Of a stretch of DNA of 64,000 nt, positions 33,912 to 45,240 are shown piece by piece (position 1 is the first letter of the stretch; every line of letters begins with the position of its first letter). The notes below the pieces were generated by a model. The model ran no database searches. It saw nothing but the letters and a program-made list of their open reading frames with translations, and was not told the DNA's origin. Both the position numbers and the translations under genes were made by a program. This stretch comes from Psococerastis gibbosa (taxonomy: Eukaryota > Arthropoda > Insecta > Psocodea > Psocidae), in contig OZ020491.1 in the NCBI GenBank assembly GCA_963971405.1, forward strand, positions 1,432,910 to 1,496,909, read 5' to 3'.

Positions 33912-35101
33912 AGAACCGGTCCGAGTTTACTCGAACATGCTTTCCAATTTATCAACATTAGTAGATCTTCTTCTTCTTCTTCAGCCAACGCCCGTCCTTG
34001 GCTGGTAGGCCATTTGACGCACATTAGTACATAGAGAATATGAGTAATTTCATGGTAAATAATTTTCCAGTGGTAAAATTTCCGTTATTTCGTCCGGGAG
34101 GGGGGGGGGGTTGTCCACCTGACGTCACTGGAAGTGAGATAAATTCAAGAAAGGTCAGACCAACACATTAATTGCCACACAGCAATAATTACAGGGCACA
34201 CAATGCATTTGAGCGTGAATTTTCTAACATTTTTTCAAAAAATAATTTTTTGTGCAAAGCCAAACATTTTTTGGGAAAGCAACCTATCCGGTTTCGTTAC
34301 TCCATTTAACACCTAAAACATACCTGAAGGTAGAAATCATCGATAGAAAGGTTTCGCAGAAAAATTACTTTTTAGTCATTTTTCATTAAAATTTACATAA
34401 AAGTAAAAGTAAATTCGTGTCGGGGTGGTACTACCCGTGGTACAGGAGTTTTCAGGTTGCATCAACAGCCTCCTGTTTAACCTATCGACAGTCAGGGAAG
34501 ACTGCCGGGACCGCCGGCTTTACATGCCCTCCGAAGCATGGTAGTCAGAAGATAAATAATTGTACCACTAGAAAATTTTGGCATTCGGGTGGGACTCGAA
34601 CCAGTCACCTTCTGGATGATAGTCCGAGTCGTTACCTCTACGCCATTCTGACTACAAAATTTACATATTTTTATTTTTTTACCCCCCGAAGCAAATTATC
34701 AAGGGGCAAGCGACCCCCCGTATTTTATCAACATTAATAACAACTACACTATATGCGAATTTAAAAGAAATCGTTGGAGCCGTTTTCGGGAAATAATTTT
34801 TTTAGAACGTTTTTTTGGAGTTTTTTGTGAATAAAACCCCCCCAAATTGAGTTAGCCCAAAATAAAAAAAACGGTTCCGAGGCATGATTTTTGTGAACCT
34901 ACATGCCAAATTTCACCCAAATCCACCGAGTAGTTTGCCCGGAAATCGATGAACACACACACAGACAGACAGACAGACATTTCGTAAAAACCACTTTTTT
35001 GGGTTCCTGGGACCTTAAAACGTGTAAATCCATTGAAATCTCGGAATCGAAAATTTCGACCATCACAAAGCTTTCCTTATACTAAGTATAAATTGGAAAG
35101 C
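33912..35101 (+). mobile_element. HINE-like element, copy B, with nested insertions
   Basis: It has complete ends (AGAACCGGTCCGAG at 33912; terminal hairpin to 35101) and a (GACA)n tract at about 34961-34980. It is interrupted by a CTTCTTCTT-headed piece at about 33966-34018 and by a SINE at 34399-34655. Confidence 0.8.
34399..34655 (-). repeat. tRNA-headed SINE inserted in HINE copy B, 11-bp TSD
   Basis: Reverse complement: TGGCGTAGAGGTAACGACTC (A-box-like), CTGGTTCGAGTCCCACC (B box), ATGCTTCGGAGGGCATGTAA (shared with family R1), and an A/T-rich tail with TTTACTTTTACTTTTA. The direct duplication AAAATTTACAT lies at 34388-34398 and 34656-34666, so its edges are known to the base. Confidence 0.88.
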
Positions 35102-36389
35102 AATAAATCGAAAGTTCTGCTTTTTGGGTTAGTGCACACGTGGTTGAATTGCCATGGACTTTTACCCGTCTATTTACTCGTGTTAAACAGTGTATACTAC
35201 ATTGTTTATCTTTATGTGTTTGGCTGCAATCCCAGCAATATGTTTAAAACAAAAGTAACCCCTACGTAAACGCAGGCAAGGCTTTCAAGTTGAATGAAAA
35301 TTGATTTCGCATACAAATTTTTACGTTTTGCGAAAGATTTCACTTTGAACGGAGCTGTAAGCGATGAAAGCTTGCTAATATTTTGGTGATTTTCCAAGTG
35401 GGTAACAATACAGACTTCGGGGAAAATCTGCAATTCTGCTGACTCAGAGTGACAATGATAGTCTCAAACGTTCTAGTAAAATACTTTTTGGACCAAGGTA
35501 TCATATTGTATATATTATATATTAAGTACCTTACTTAGGGTTGTCAGACGTCCGGTTTTTCGTCCTTCTGTTCGGTGAAAATATAAATCAAATAGACCGG
35601 ACAATGCTTTGTAAATAATTGTAATAAAATTAATAATTGTAATCAAATCTAGCCACCACGCTCGAGTCTTCGTCTGCTTCTTATGCTATTTAAAATAGTT
35701 ATCTACAGTACGTGTATGTACAGTAATACGAAGTTCCTTACCTACCAGGCACAAAACGATTTCCCCGGGGGCGCTTTACACCAGATAGAATGGCCTGCGA
35801 CTGGGGGACCTATGGGCCCAAATTGTGGCCTGGGTCCCGAGTCAAGATCATACATATGTACACACACCGAAATAAATGCTGGATACGTGCTTGGTAGACC
35901 TGTAAAAATGGAGTGAACGGACACCAGACAAAGTAAACATTAATAAGATAGTACCTATACAAAGTATTTTAAGTGGCAGAGCCAGGCGCCTGCTTAATCC
36001 TGTGTCTCCAATGAAATGGACAAACCCATAAAACCGAAGACAATAGAATGCGTAGAGCAGCTGAAGCTGGAGTACACTATGTGGTACATAAAGAGATTAT
36101 TGCCCTCTCGGTCTCCAGGAATGTCCACTGTCCGGTCTGGCCGCCTCGACAAAGCCACAATTGTTCGTCCCCGCACTGAGGGGCCCATTCATGGACATAC
36201 AGACTTAATAAAGTGAGGTTTTCATAGAATTCGGGTGAGTGTCACGAATATAAGAGGATGCTGACCCTAGATCACCTGGATCATCTCAAGATCGGACAGT
36301 TTTTGTTTATGTAAAGACTCAGGCGTTCTTGGCGCTCTTTTTGCTGTCCCGTAAGAAATAGGTACACCAAAATCCGTTGTAATTACAGA

Positions 36390-36640
36390 CATCATATTTT
36401 TTATTTCATTAACAAAGCAAGACATTAAATATTTGACTCATTTAAGTTGTGGAAGACTACTCATCGTGGGCAAAGTTGTTCACAATGACTGAGTAACAGT
36501 AAGTTTTACAAAGTTAATAAGGAGACTACTATCCGAATGTATGTAGAAGACTATTTTATGCATCATACAATAGGGTATTTTCAATTTTTGGTACCGTAGA
36601 TTTTTCCATAAAAATGATTGAAGTCTAAATTAACATGAAA
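36390..36640. repeat. Diverged relative of the TTAA palindromic element
   Basis: TTTTTATTTCATTAAC.AAGCA, TTGACTCATTTAAGTTGT, GAAGACTACTCATCG and, inverted, TGTAGAAGACTATTTTATGC and ATCATACAATAGGGTATTTT correspond to 50193-50580. It is heavily mutated. Confidence 0.5.
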
Positions 36641-37545
36641 AAACCCGGTCGTCATTTATTTACAATTTGAAATCCGTGTTTTAAATTTCAGTAACCGTTA
36701 TCTATTATTTTTTGATTGGAACTCCAGTAAATGAGCCTCGCGTTATTACAAGCCTCGATATACAGCTATCACAATTCACAAGTAAAACCTGAAATGACCA
36801 CCAAAATATTCTTCCATGTCTCATTTGCCTAGATTATACTCATTATTTCCGTTGAATTATTTGAGCCGTGACTATTTCCTATCTTAACCAAAACCAACTG
36901 AAAACGACTCTCGTGACATGCCTTTGAGTAGGTATTTCAGGTTTCAGCTTCCAACCGTGCCCAATGGGCAATGACTGATGAGCCACACCAATTTCCTCGT
37001 AATGGCGCCGAAAATGCTGCAAATGAGGGTAGGAGCATAGACATAGTAAAACTATAGACTCATCATAAACATTCGGGTTGAAGCCGCTTGACTTCGGCTA
37101 TTTCCGTAGTATAGGACCAGATTGAGCCTTTTGCCATTTGATACCATGTTAACATTTTATTTTTTATTTGATTATTTAAAGAATATTTAGAACGGAAAAT
37201 CATGCCAACTAACCAGCAATATTTTAATGCAGATCTTTCAGTACTTTTAATTTAAATTTTAAACAATATATATAATAAATGTAAATAATAAATATAATTA
37301 TATATGAAACAACAAAGAAAACTATAAAGAAAACATATAATAAAACTATTAAATTTGAATTTCCCGCCAGAATGCACCTATAAGTAGGCGTGGTCATGGC
37401 TTCAGTCTTGCAGCACAGCCGAAATACGACATGGTGGCTCCATAGTTTTATTAGCTCCATGGGTAGGAGACACAGGAAGGGTGGCTCCAGTAGGGGGTCA
37501 TGCCTTGAACCAGTCTTCCTCCTACTACCTCAACTTATTTGTTGT
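36641..37545. other. No gene identified
   Basis: This is very AT-rich sequence. The open frame at 37224-37460 (-) is low-complexity hydrophobic and looks like chance. Confidence 0.4.
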
Positions 37546-37549
37546 TATT

Positions 37550-38130
37550 GCTTTCCAATTTATATGTAGTATAAGGAAAGCTTTGTGATGGTCCAAATTT
37601 CGATTCCGAGATTTCAACGGATTTACACGTTTTGAGGTCCCAGGAACACAAAAAATTGGTTTTTACGAAATGTCTGTCTGTCGCTCTGTCTGTATGTATG
37701 TCTGTCTGTCTGTGTGTTCATCGATTTCCGGGCAAACTACTCGGTGGATTTGGGTGAAATTTGGCATGTAGGTTCACAAAAATCATACCTCGGAACCATT
37801 TTTAATTTTATTTTGGGCTAACTCAATTTAGGGGGGTTTTATTCACAAAAAACTCCAAAAAACGTCTAAAAAAATTATTTCCCAAAAACGGCTCCAACGA
37901 TTTCTTTTAAATTTCCATATATTGTAGTCGTTATGTTATTAATGTTGATAAAATGCGGGGGGTCGCTTGCGCCTTGATAGTTTTCTTCTGGGGGTAAAAA
38001 AATAAAAATGACTACATTTTAATGAAAAATGACTAAAAAAATAATTTTTCTGCGAAACCTTTCTATCGATGATTTCTACCTTCAGGCATGTTTTAGGTGT
38101 TAAATTGAGTAACGAAACCAGACAGTTTGT
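37550..38130 (-). repeat. HINE-like element, copy C, left end lost
   Basis: It runs from the terminal hairpin at 37550 through a long (TGTC)n tract (37671-37715) to TAACGAAACCAGACAG at about 38125, where a LINE fragment abuts and the remaining 320 bp are missing. Confidence 0.85.
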
Positions 38131-38395
38131 TCAAGAGGTTAATCGCGTACAAGATGGCTGGGACACGTCGTAAGAATGTAACGACCGCATGCCGAAAAGG
38201 GTGTACAAAGCAAGCATGACAGGAAGACGACTGGCCGGACGTCCTCAAAAACACTGGAAGGATGAGTTGGAAACTGACGCTTGCGAGTTGGGGGTCCGTA
38301 GATGGTGGAGCGTTGTACAAAACTGAGATGACTGGAGAAGTGTTGTCGAGCAGGAGCTAAAGCTCATCAAGGGCTGTAGAGCCAGAAGCAGAAGA
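38130..38395 (+). pseudogene. LINE R4 C-terminal tail
   Basis: The fragments read RWLGH-like AAGATGGCTGGGACACGTCG, then AGRPQKHWKDELET, RWWSVVQN and GCRARS(R). It is colinear with 48091-48300 and ends in AGAAGCAGAAG. Confidence 0.65.
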
Positions 38396-38664
38396 ATTCC
38401 TTACAAACCATTTAATGAATGTATCCGATTAACCTCTTCAATCGTCTCACTAAGTAACCTAATAGATACTTGTGTCTAGTTACGACACGTCTCCGATCGC
38501 AAGGTCTGCAAAGCCAACGAAGTCGCTAAAACTACTATAGGTTTGTGTATTACATTTTAGGCCCTATTAATAATTTAAAGAACACAGGAGTTTTGCCTTG
38601 GCAAATCGTTGCGAAAAATCTATGAATGATAAGGCTATAATAGGGGTGTTGTCTTTCTATATTG

Positions 38665-39110
38665 AATCATCATAGAATAGAATAGAATAGAATAGAAAAA
38701 TTTTTTTATTACATCACACAGCCGTAGCCCTTATGTGTATAAATATTACATAATGTAAAGCGAAAAAACAACAACAAAAATTCCTACTGTTTATAGCCTA
38801 TTGTTACTTTTTATTAAATAATTTGAATTTATAAAAAAAAACCTACCTAACTACCAAAGAACAACGTAATATATAAATATATCCTAACTACCATTCTTAC
38901 AATAAAATTTGGTTACAAGTTCCTCTGAATAATTCCAAGCTTTGCATAAACGGATCTAAGGTGTCATGATCATTTAGTAAATGAGTGAGCCTGTTTATTG
39001 GAGAATTTATGGCTACGTCAATCCTGTTTTTCGGCTGGTAAAATATCATCCGATCTATATGTTCTATCTTGTGTACACCAGTTTCACTTCGGAGGGAGCC
39101 ATAACCCGGC
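38665..39110 (-). pseudogene. LINE tail with (ATTCT)n 3' end
   Basis: The minus-strand frame reads HIDRMIFYQPKNRIDVAINS, PINRLTHLLNDHDTLDPFMQ, SLELFRGTC, resembling the conserved end of CR1-like LINE pol (PINRL..LLN). The 3' end is the AGAAT pentamer array at 38672-38697. Confidence 0.55.
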
Positions 39111-39869
39111 TGACCCCCTACTAGAAATGAAACAGAAACACCCTGATTTTTCCGATATTCCCACTTGAAAAAATCGACTTGGTTTTTGAAATTCTTCTAA
39201 ATTCGTTAGTCAGCACATTTATTACAAACAGAAAAGGCGTAGAAACATAGGAGTTTACAGCACTAATTCATGCGGACAAGTTTATTTGGAAGTTATGGAG
39301 TTTGAAATCCGAATTGGCGTTTCCATGCCACATTTGCTTACACCACCGCTGAATCAGATGGAACTCACAAAGGCCCTCCATAAATCAACATGTAGTTTTT
39401 GGAATGTGATAAAAAGCACATGTCCCTAGCCATATTAACAACAACATTTGGTTTCAATAAATATTTCCGGTTCATTCGGGGTCTAAAAAAAGGGGAAAGA
39501 GGAGACAATATTTTGTGTGTCTATAATAATGTACCCTTCGTTTAACTACACAAGAACGTGTCGCTTAGACTTCAGAGAGTACCAAGGGCACGCCCAGGAT
39601 GTTCTTCAGCGGGGGTCATAGGCAAAACAAATATTGCCCCCTCCCAACTAGAGAAGATTCACTATATTTTAGGTTCAAATTATGGAAATCTTCGCGAGAC
39701 GGGGGTTCCAGCGGCGGAAAAGTACAAGTAATAGTGCAATAGCATTTCACATGCATCTGGATCCGCCACTGGAGGGTATATAGTATCTAACTTCAGCCTT
39801 GAGCATGATCACTACACTGGCATGTCAAAAATCTAAATTCGCTGGGAAATTTTGATAGTACAACATTCT

Positions 39870-40000
39870 TTGATGGCGTAGTGGTAGCGTGCTGGTACTT
39901 GTACCAGTACACACGATGCGGTCGGTTATCTGTCGTAACTCGACACAAGTATTTAGTCAGTTAATGGGGCGACCGAAGGTGTAATTCAGATACATAAAAA
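39870..40000 (+). repeat. Decayed tRNA-headed SINE
   Basis: GATGGCGTAGTGGTAGCGTG is A-box-like. A degraded B-box region (TCTGTCGTAACTCGACAC) follows, then ATGGGGCGACCGAAGGTGTA. The tail is unclear. Confidence 0.35.
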
Positions 40001-40144
40001 TGTTTGTATGGGACTGTTATTTAAAAAAAAAAAAATAGATCTCATACGTTAGTAACATTTTCCTCTACATTTTGATGTTAAGGATGTCAATATCGACTAG
40101 AGTACCTACTACAATATTTAAGAAAAAGAATATAATATTGTTTT

Positions 40145-40490
40145 TTTGTTTTTCCAACGCCTGCTTTTAGCATTTCTGCTTGAAGCAACCCTGTCAGCCT
40201 GGCGGGGGGAGTGAGTCTGTTTATTAAGTTGAGACACCCTATAAGGGCAGACTCCTTCACCTCGGGGAGAAGGGGAGTTGACAAACAGGATGGATCTCCT
40301 GATTATAGTGGATTCCGAACCACTTGGGTAACATAGTAAAGTCACACGACTCGACATGCACTTAGATTGCCTAAGCTCGTTATCATGTCCCACCATGTTC
40401 CCCTGCTAACGCTGTGCACACTACCAAGCTTGCCGCAGTTAGGAACAGGCTCTGTTCTGGTTGATTCAACATGGTATGGCCGTTAGCATA
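40145..40490 (-). repeat. 5S-derived SINE copy
   Basis: The minus strand starts CTAACGGCCATACCATGTTG, then AATCAACCAGAACAGAGCC, with GCAGGGGAACATGGTGGGAC further on and the GCCAGGCTGACAGGGTTGC body. Its start differs from the eukaryotic 5S rRNA start (GCCAACGGCCATACCACGTT) at only a few positions. Confidence 0.75.
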
Positions 40491-40677
40491 ATACCTGTAT
40501 AATATAAGAATATCTCTGCAGGCGGGGGAATTAGAAAACGGACTGATTCAAAGCTTCTTTCTTTAATAACATCGATTAGCCACAGATGAGGAATATCGCG
40601 GAAAATCACAGAAAAAATTACGCTTAGCACGGCCGTCCATCGTAAATTCCATTGCAAAAAAATTAAGAGTTCTCAAT

Positions 40678-40751
40678 CAAGGCCGCAGCCAGGAAGCCAT
40701 TTCATTTCGGGGGGTTGAACCCCCATGAACCCCCTCTTGGCTACGGCCTTG
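40678..40751. mobile_element. 74-bp hAT-like MITE with perfect 8-bp TSD
   Basis: TIRs are CAAGGCCGCAGCCA and TGGCTACGGCCTTG. TSD TTCTCAAT lies at 40670-40677 and 40752-40759. It is a miniature of the 29757 element, keeping GCCATTTCATTTCGGGG and CCCCCATGAACCCCC. Confidence 0.93.
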
Positions 40752-41145
40752 TTCTCAATCTCCCAGAAAGCTAGTAGGAATTCCTTGGAATAAATTCGGT
40801 ATGTAAACCTGTTGAGTTAACTATGTTCGGGATAATCTAGAATTTAGATGAACAGATTAACAGGTGTAACCTAACATTACTAAAATACCAATAACTCGGC
40901 AGGGTCTGTCCAACTGGTATGGCCCAGAAAAATGTTGTGTTCTTCAGGGAGGTCTTCAGCGGCCACTTTCAAACTTTAAATAGACTTATTGTTATTAATT
41001 ACTGTTTACGACTATTTGACTATAACAGTTAGTTAAGTTTTCTACCTATTAACAGGTCATGAAAATAGTAATGTACCAACCCTGTTTTCATTCGAACGTG
41101 CGTGTGTTCGATTACTGCATTGGACTGTTAGATTTTAATATTATT

Positions 41146-41970
41146 GCTTTCCAATTTATACGTAGCATAAGGAAAGCTTTGTGATGGTCGAAATTTTCGA
41201 TTCCGAGATTTCAACGGATTTTGATTTTGAGGTCCCAGGAACCCACAAAAGTGGTTTTTACGAAATGTCTCTCTGTCTGTCTGTCGCTCTGTCTGTCTGT
41301 TCATCGATTTCCAGACAAACTACTCGGTGGATTTGAATGAAATTTTGCATGTAGATTTATAAAAATCATGCCTCGGGACCATTTTTATTTTTGGCTAACT
41401 GAATTTGGGGGGGTTTTATTCTCAAAACACTCCAAAAAAAACGTCTAAAAAAAATATTTCTTAGAAACGGCTCCAACGATTTCTTTTAAATTCACATATA
41501 TTGCAGTCGTTATTAATGATGGTAAAATGCTTCTGGGGGTAAAAAAATTAAAATAACTAAATTTTAATGAAAAATGACTAAAAAATAATTTTTCTGCGAA
41601 ACCTTTCAACCGATGATTTCTAACTTCAGGCTTGTTTTAGGTGTGAAAATGAGTAACGAAACAGGACAGTTTGCTTTCCCAAAAAACTATTGGGTTTTGT
41701 GCAAAAAAATTTTCTTTTTTGAGAAAATGAAAGCAAATTCACGCTCAAATGCATTGCGTGCCCTGCCATTATTGCTGTATGGTAATGTGTTAGTCTGACC
41801 TATCTAGAATTTACGTCACCTTCAGTGACGTCAAGTGGACGACGCCCCCCCCCCCCCCCCGTGATATCCGAAATTTAACCATAGGAAAATTATTTACCAT
41901 GAAATTAATAATTTTCTCTCTCTACTAATCGATAAATTGGAAAGCATGTTCGAGTAAACTCGGACCGGTT
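41146..41970 (-). mobile_element. HINE-like element, copy D (complete)
   Basis: It has the terminal hairpin at 41146-41180, a (TGTC)n tract at about 41270-41303, the AT-rich body, poly-C at about 41844-41860 and a left end finishing CTCGGACCGGTT. It lies head-to-head with copy E, with about 30 bases between. Confidence 0.85.
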
Positions 41971-41999
41971 CGTATAACATGATTTTCCATCACATTAAG

Positions 42000-42885
42000 A
42001 AGAACCGGTCCGAGTTTACTCGAACATGATTTCCAATTTATCAAAATTAGTAGATAGAGAAAATTTCATGGTAAATAATTTTCCTATGGTTAAATTTCCG
42101 ATATCTCGGGGGGGGGGGGGTGTCCACCTGACGTCACTCGTCACTGGTGGTGAGGTAAATTCTAGATAGATCAGACCAATACATTACCACACAGCAATAC
42201 TGGCAGGGCACGCAATGCATTTGAGCGTGAATTTTCTATCACTTTTCCAAAAAAAAAACATTTTTTTGTACAAAACCAAATACTTTTTTGGGAAAGCAAC
42301 CTATCCGGTTTCGTTACTCAATATAACACCTAAAACATACCTGAAGGTAGAAATCATCGATAGAAAGGTGTCACAGAAAAATTATTTTTAGTCATTTTTC
42401 ATTAAAATTTAGTCATTTTTATTTTTTTACCCCCAGAAGCAAACTATCAAGGAACAAGCGACCCCCCGCACTTTATCAACATTAGTAACGACTACAATAT
42501 ATGGAAATTTAAAAGAAATCGTTGGAGCCGTTTTTGGGAAATAATTTTTTTAGACGTTTTTTGAGAATAAAACCCCCCCAAATTGAATTAGCCCCAAATA
42601 AAAAAAATGGTCCCGAGGTATGATTTTTGTGAACCTACATGCCGAATTTCATCAAAATCGACCGAGTAGTTTGCCCGTAAATCGACGCACAGACAGACAT
42701 ACAGACAGACAGACATACAGACAGACATACAGACAGACAGAGCGACAGACAGATATTTCGTAAAAACCACTTTTTTGGGTTCCTGGGACCTCAAAACGTG
42801 TAAATCCGTTGAAATCTTAGTCGAAAATTTTGACCATCACAAAACTTTCCTTATACTAGGCCTACGTATAAATAGGAAAGCAATA
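42000..42885 (+). mobile_element. HINE-like element, copy E (complete)
   Basis: It starts AGAACCGGTCCGAGTTTACT at 42000. The left subterminal repeat has one change (GATTTCCAATTTAT). It has the longest (GACA)n tract (about 42688-42755) and a terminal hairpin ending TAGGAAAGCAATA. Confidence 0.85.
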
Positions 42886-43269
42886 ACGAAGAATTCTTGA
42901 GTACCTTAGCATTATGTGTCCTAGTGACGAGATTGCTGTAGACGTCAAGGCTGACCCGCATTCCCGTTCAATTTTCTAATCTTGCTTTCTCTAATTTCCT
43001 TCCCCATTGAAGATATCTACATACTAAGCTGATAAGTTAATTCCCTGGCTTCGTTTTTCTATACCATAGAGCATGGAATTAGCCCGTAACGGTGAACGCC
43101 CGTGTGACCTTACACCTCGGCTAATTAGCCTACTGCATTGCCGCCAATGATAATGACCCATCTCTCCGCCTATACCAGAGGTGGCACGGCCAAGGTCGTC
43201 GTTCATTCCATTGCAGAACAAACAGTTAACCTGTACCACGTTAGTTCAGACACCTAAAATATGGAAGTG

Positions 43270-43565
43270 GAGGGCTAGGACAAACAGGGAGGTATACGAG
43301 TTATATGGTGAACCATAGTAGTACAAAAGAAGCAGGCTTCGGTGGGCAGAGCACCTGGAAAGGATGCCGGACAGGAGAGTGGCGAAGAAGACACAGAAGG
43401 CACAAGGATGCCGCGAGACTGCAATGGGAGGATGGAGTGAGAGTAAATCTCAGGCAGCTGGGAATACGAGGAAGGAGACGCCAAGCCCAGGACCGTGCTG
43501 CATGGGGAACTATTGTTGACCCAGCCCGAACCCTCCATGGGTTGTAGCGCTGCGACGTCAGTAAA
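43270..43565 (+). pseudogene. LINE C-terminal tail
   Basis: Fragments read RLRWAEHLERMPDRRVAKK (RWxxHxxRMPDxR), then LRQLGIRGRRRQAQDRAAWG and IVDPARTLHGL. This is the extreme C-terminus of a LINE pol with frameshifts. Confidence 0.7.
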
Positions 43566-43599
43566 GTATGGAAAACAGCACGGAAGCTATTTTTTCTTC

Positions 43600-43921
43600 T
43601 TCAAGTTACAGCCGGCTGGCTGGTTGGCAGCAACATGTAGCATCGATGCCTCCACTCCCCTTGATCCTGGCACGCCCTCTTCAGCTCCTCGTATGGCCCC
43701 TCCATAACTTGCTGCAGATACTCTTTTCTCGGGCGCCCAGGTCGGTTGACGCCTTCTATTGTTCCCTCTATGATGGAGCTTACGACGTTCTCGTGTCGAA
43801 GGAAATGTCCAATCCAGTGAGCTCTTCTTGTACTTATCGATGCAACCAGAGTTTTTATTTCGCTTACTCTGGTTAGAACGTCCTCATTTGTAACATGGGC
43901 TTGCCAAGGTATTCGTAGCAT
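43600..43921 (-). pseudogene. LINE C-terminal tail (ISTRRxxWIGHxLRH type)
   Basis: A continuous 106-residue frame contains IPWQAHVTNEDVLTRV, SISTRRAHWIGHFLRHENVV and NRPGRPRKEYLQQVMEG. It is the same LINE family as 48650-48970 and lies tail-to-tail with the LINE piece at 43270. Confidence 0.8.
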
Positions 43922-44356
43922 GCGACGATGAAGCTATTTTATCAATATACAACGTGTCGGAAATCTTACATACAATAATTTCCAATAGAATACCGATGCA
44001 TCAGGATAGAGTAAAACGTAAATATGGTAAAAGTAAACAAATTGGTCATTCAGTTCACTTCAGTTGATCGGAGTCCAGGAAAAACAATTACATGTATTTA
44101 TAAAAAATCGTAAAAAGAAAGACAAGAGCAAGTTCTACTAACTAAACTAAAATTAATCTGCAGCCCACCCACAGATACCATATTCTTAAACCTACAGCGA
44201 GGACCCCGTATTCACGTACTGGCAGCTCCAAGGCAAAGCTCTAATAATTCTAGCTCTAAGTCTTCTCACAGCATCCCATCTCACATTTATCCACTCACTG
44301 ACACCCCGCGGACCACCTCTCCTATAAAACGTACTCAAATTAGTGAATGCACTTAC

Positions 44357-44699
44357 CAAGAGCAGCACAGGCTCCCATGGGCAGTTGATGGCTAGCCAAA
44401 TGAACGATGGCCAAGAGCAGGTCCCCGACCAGGAGACAGGCCACGTGGCAGGTCTGACACCGCCAGTGGAGAAGGTGGTGCGCGCTGGGCAGCAGAGACC
44501 CCGCCGCCAGGGTGGCTGCCAGGAAGAAGACGCTGATGATGAGGCCCAGCGGGTAGAGGGTGAACCGGATGTCGTACTCGAAGTCGGTGCTGTTCTCCGG
44601 CGACGGGAGGTAGTTTGGGCACGTGAAAATGGACGGGGACTCGTCTACGGGGTCATCCGTGACGTACTCGATGCAGAATGTACGAGGCTTCAGAATCAC
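44357..44699 (-). CDS. Mth-like GPCR exon 3: end of ectodomain, TM1 and TM2
   Basis: The acceptor is CCTTCTCGCAG before 44699 and the donor CTTG|GTAAGT at 44357 (343 bases, phase 0 in, phase 1 out). It encodes the last two cysteines of module 2 (RTFC and IFTCP) and a sequon NST. TM1 follows (core LYPLGLIISVFFLAATLAAG), then an intracellular loop rich in His/Arg, TM2 (core VACLLVGDLLLAIVHLA) and Cys321, the TM3-side cysteine expected to bond to ECL2. The LYPLGLIIS and GDLLLA patterns are typical of Methuselah receptors. The long open frame on the opposite strand (44343-44873) is a shadow of this GC-rich exon. Confidence 0.92.
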
Positions 44700-44984
44700 C
44701 TGCGAGAAGGAGAATGTATAGCGACAGAGGCAAAGATGAACTGTTTCAGACGGTACCTGAGCAACCTCGCGTTGTCCAGTGAGCTGCTGATAGCAGTTTC
44801 CCAAATGCCGAACACACCACCACCAACTACACGCATTAACAGGAGGAGCCCACGCATTAAAATAAATAATTAGAATATATAGGCCGGGGAATAAAGGTAC
44901 CGTAATTGTAGTTGGGGCACAAACTAGAAGGAATGCCAGTAATGAATGTTAGTGATGATAAAGTAAATAATCAAATAATAAGGG

Positions 44985-45190
44985 TGCAGGAAAAATCCCC
45001 GAAGATCGCTTTTTATATACGTGAACAAGAAACCGATCGGGCATACCTTGGGCAACGCTAAGTGGCAATACTTAGCGGCTACTCCTTTCATCACCGAGTC
45101 AAGACCCAAGACTTTCTGAGCAAATGGGATCGAACACACCCAATTGGCACTTTTCAGATCCATTCCCGACGACAATATCAAACTTTGTCT
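44985..45190 (+). repeat. Interspersed repeat R8
   Basis: CCCCGAAGATCGCTTTTTAT, ACCGATCGGGCATACCTTGG, GCAACG and CATCACCGAGTC match 4677-4880. Confidence 0.45.
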
Positions 45191-45202
45191 TAACCTCGGA
45201 CA

Positions 45203-45240
45203 CGAAAAAGTAAAAGTAAGTAAGTAAGTAAGTAAGTAAG
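45203..45240 (+). repeat. (AAGT)n microsatellite
   Basis: About eight AAGT units in a row, next to 'aaaagtaaaagt' sequence like the SINE tail at 34399. Confidence 0.8.

Noticed and set aside
36016-36216. Plus-strand frame with CVEQLKLEYTMWYIKRLLPS
   Set aside because: It is short, lacks splice borders and matches nothing I know. The region is slightly GC-rich but not otherwise gene-like.
41844-41860. Poly-C/poly-G runs (also at 8900, 13577, 28350, 34099 and 42109) as regulatory quadruplex sites
   Set aside because: Many sit at fixed places inside HINE-like copies or MITEs, so transposon content explains them.
44343-44873. 176-residue plus-strand open frame
   Set aside because: It is a shadow of Mth-like exon 3 on the opposite strand. 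Its Gly/Arg/Glu-rich composition comes from reverse reading of GC-rich codons.
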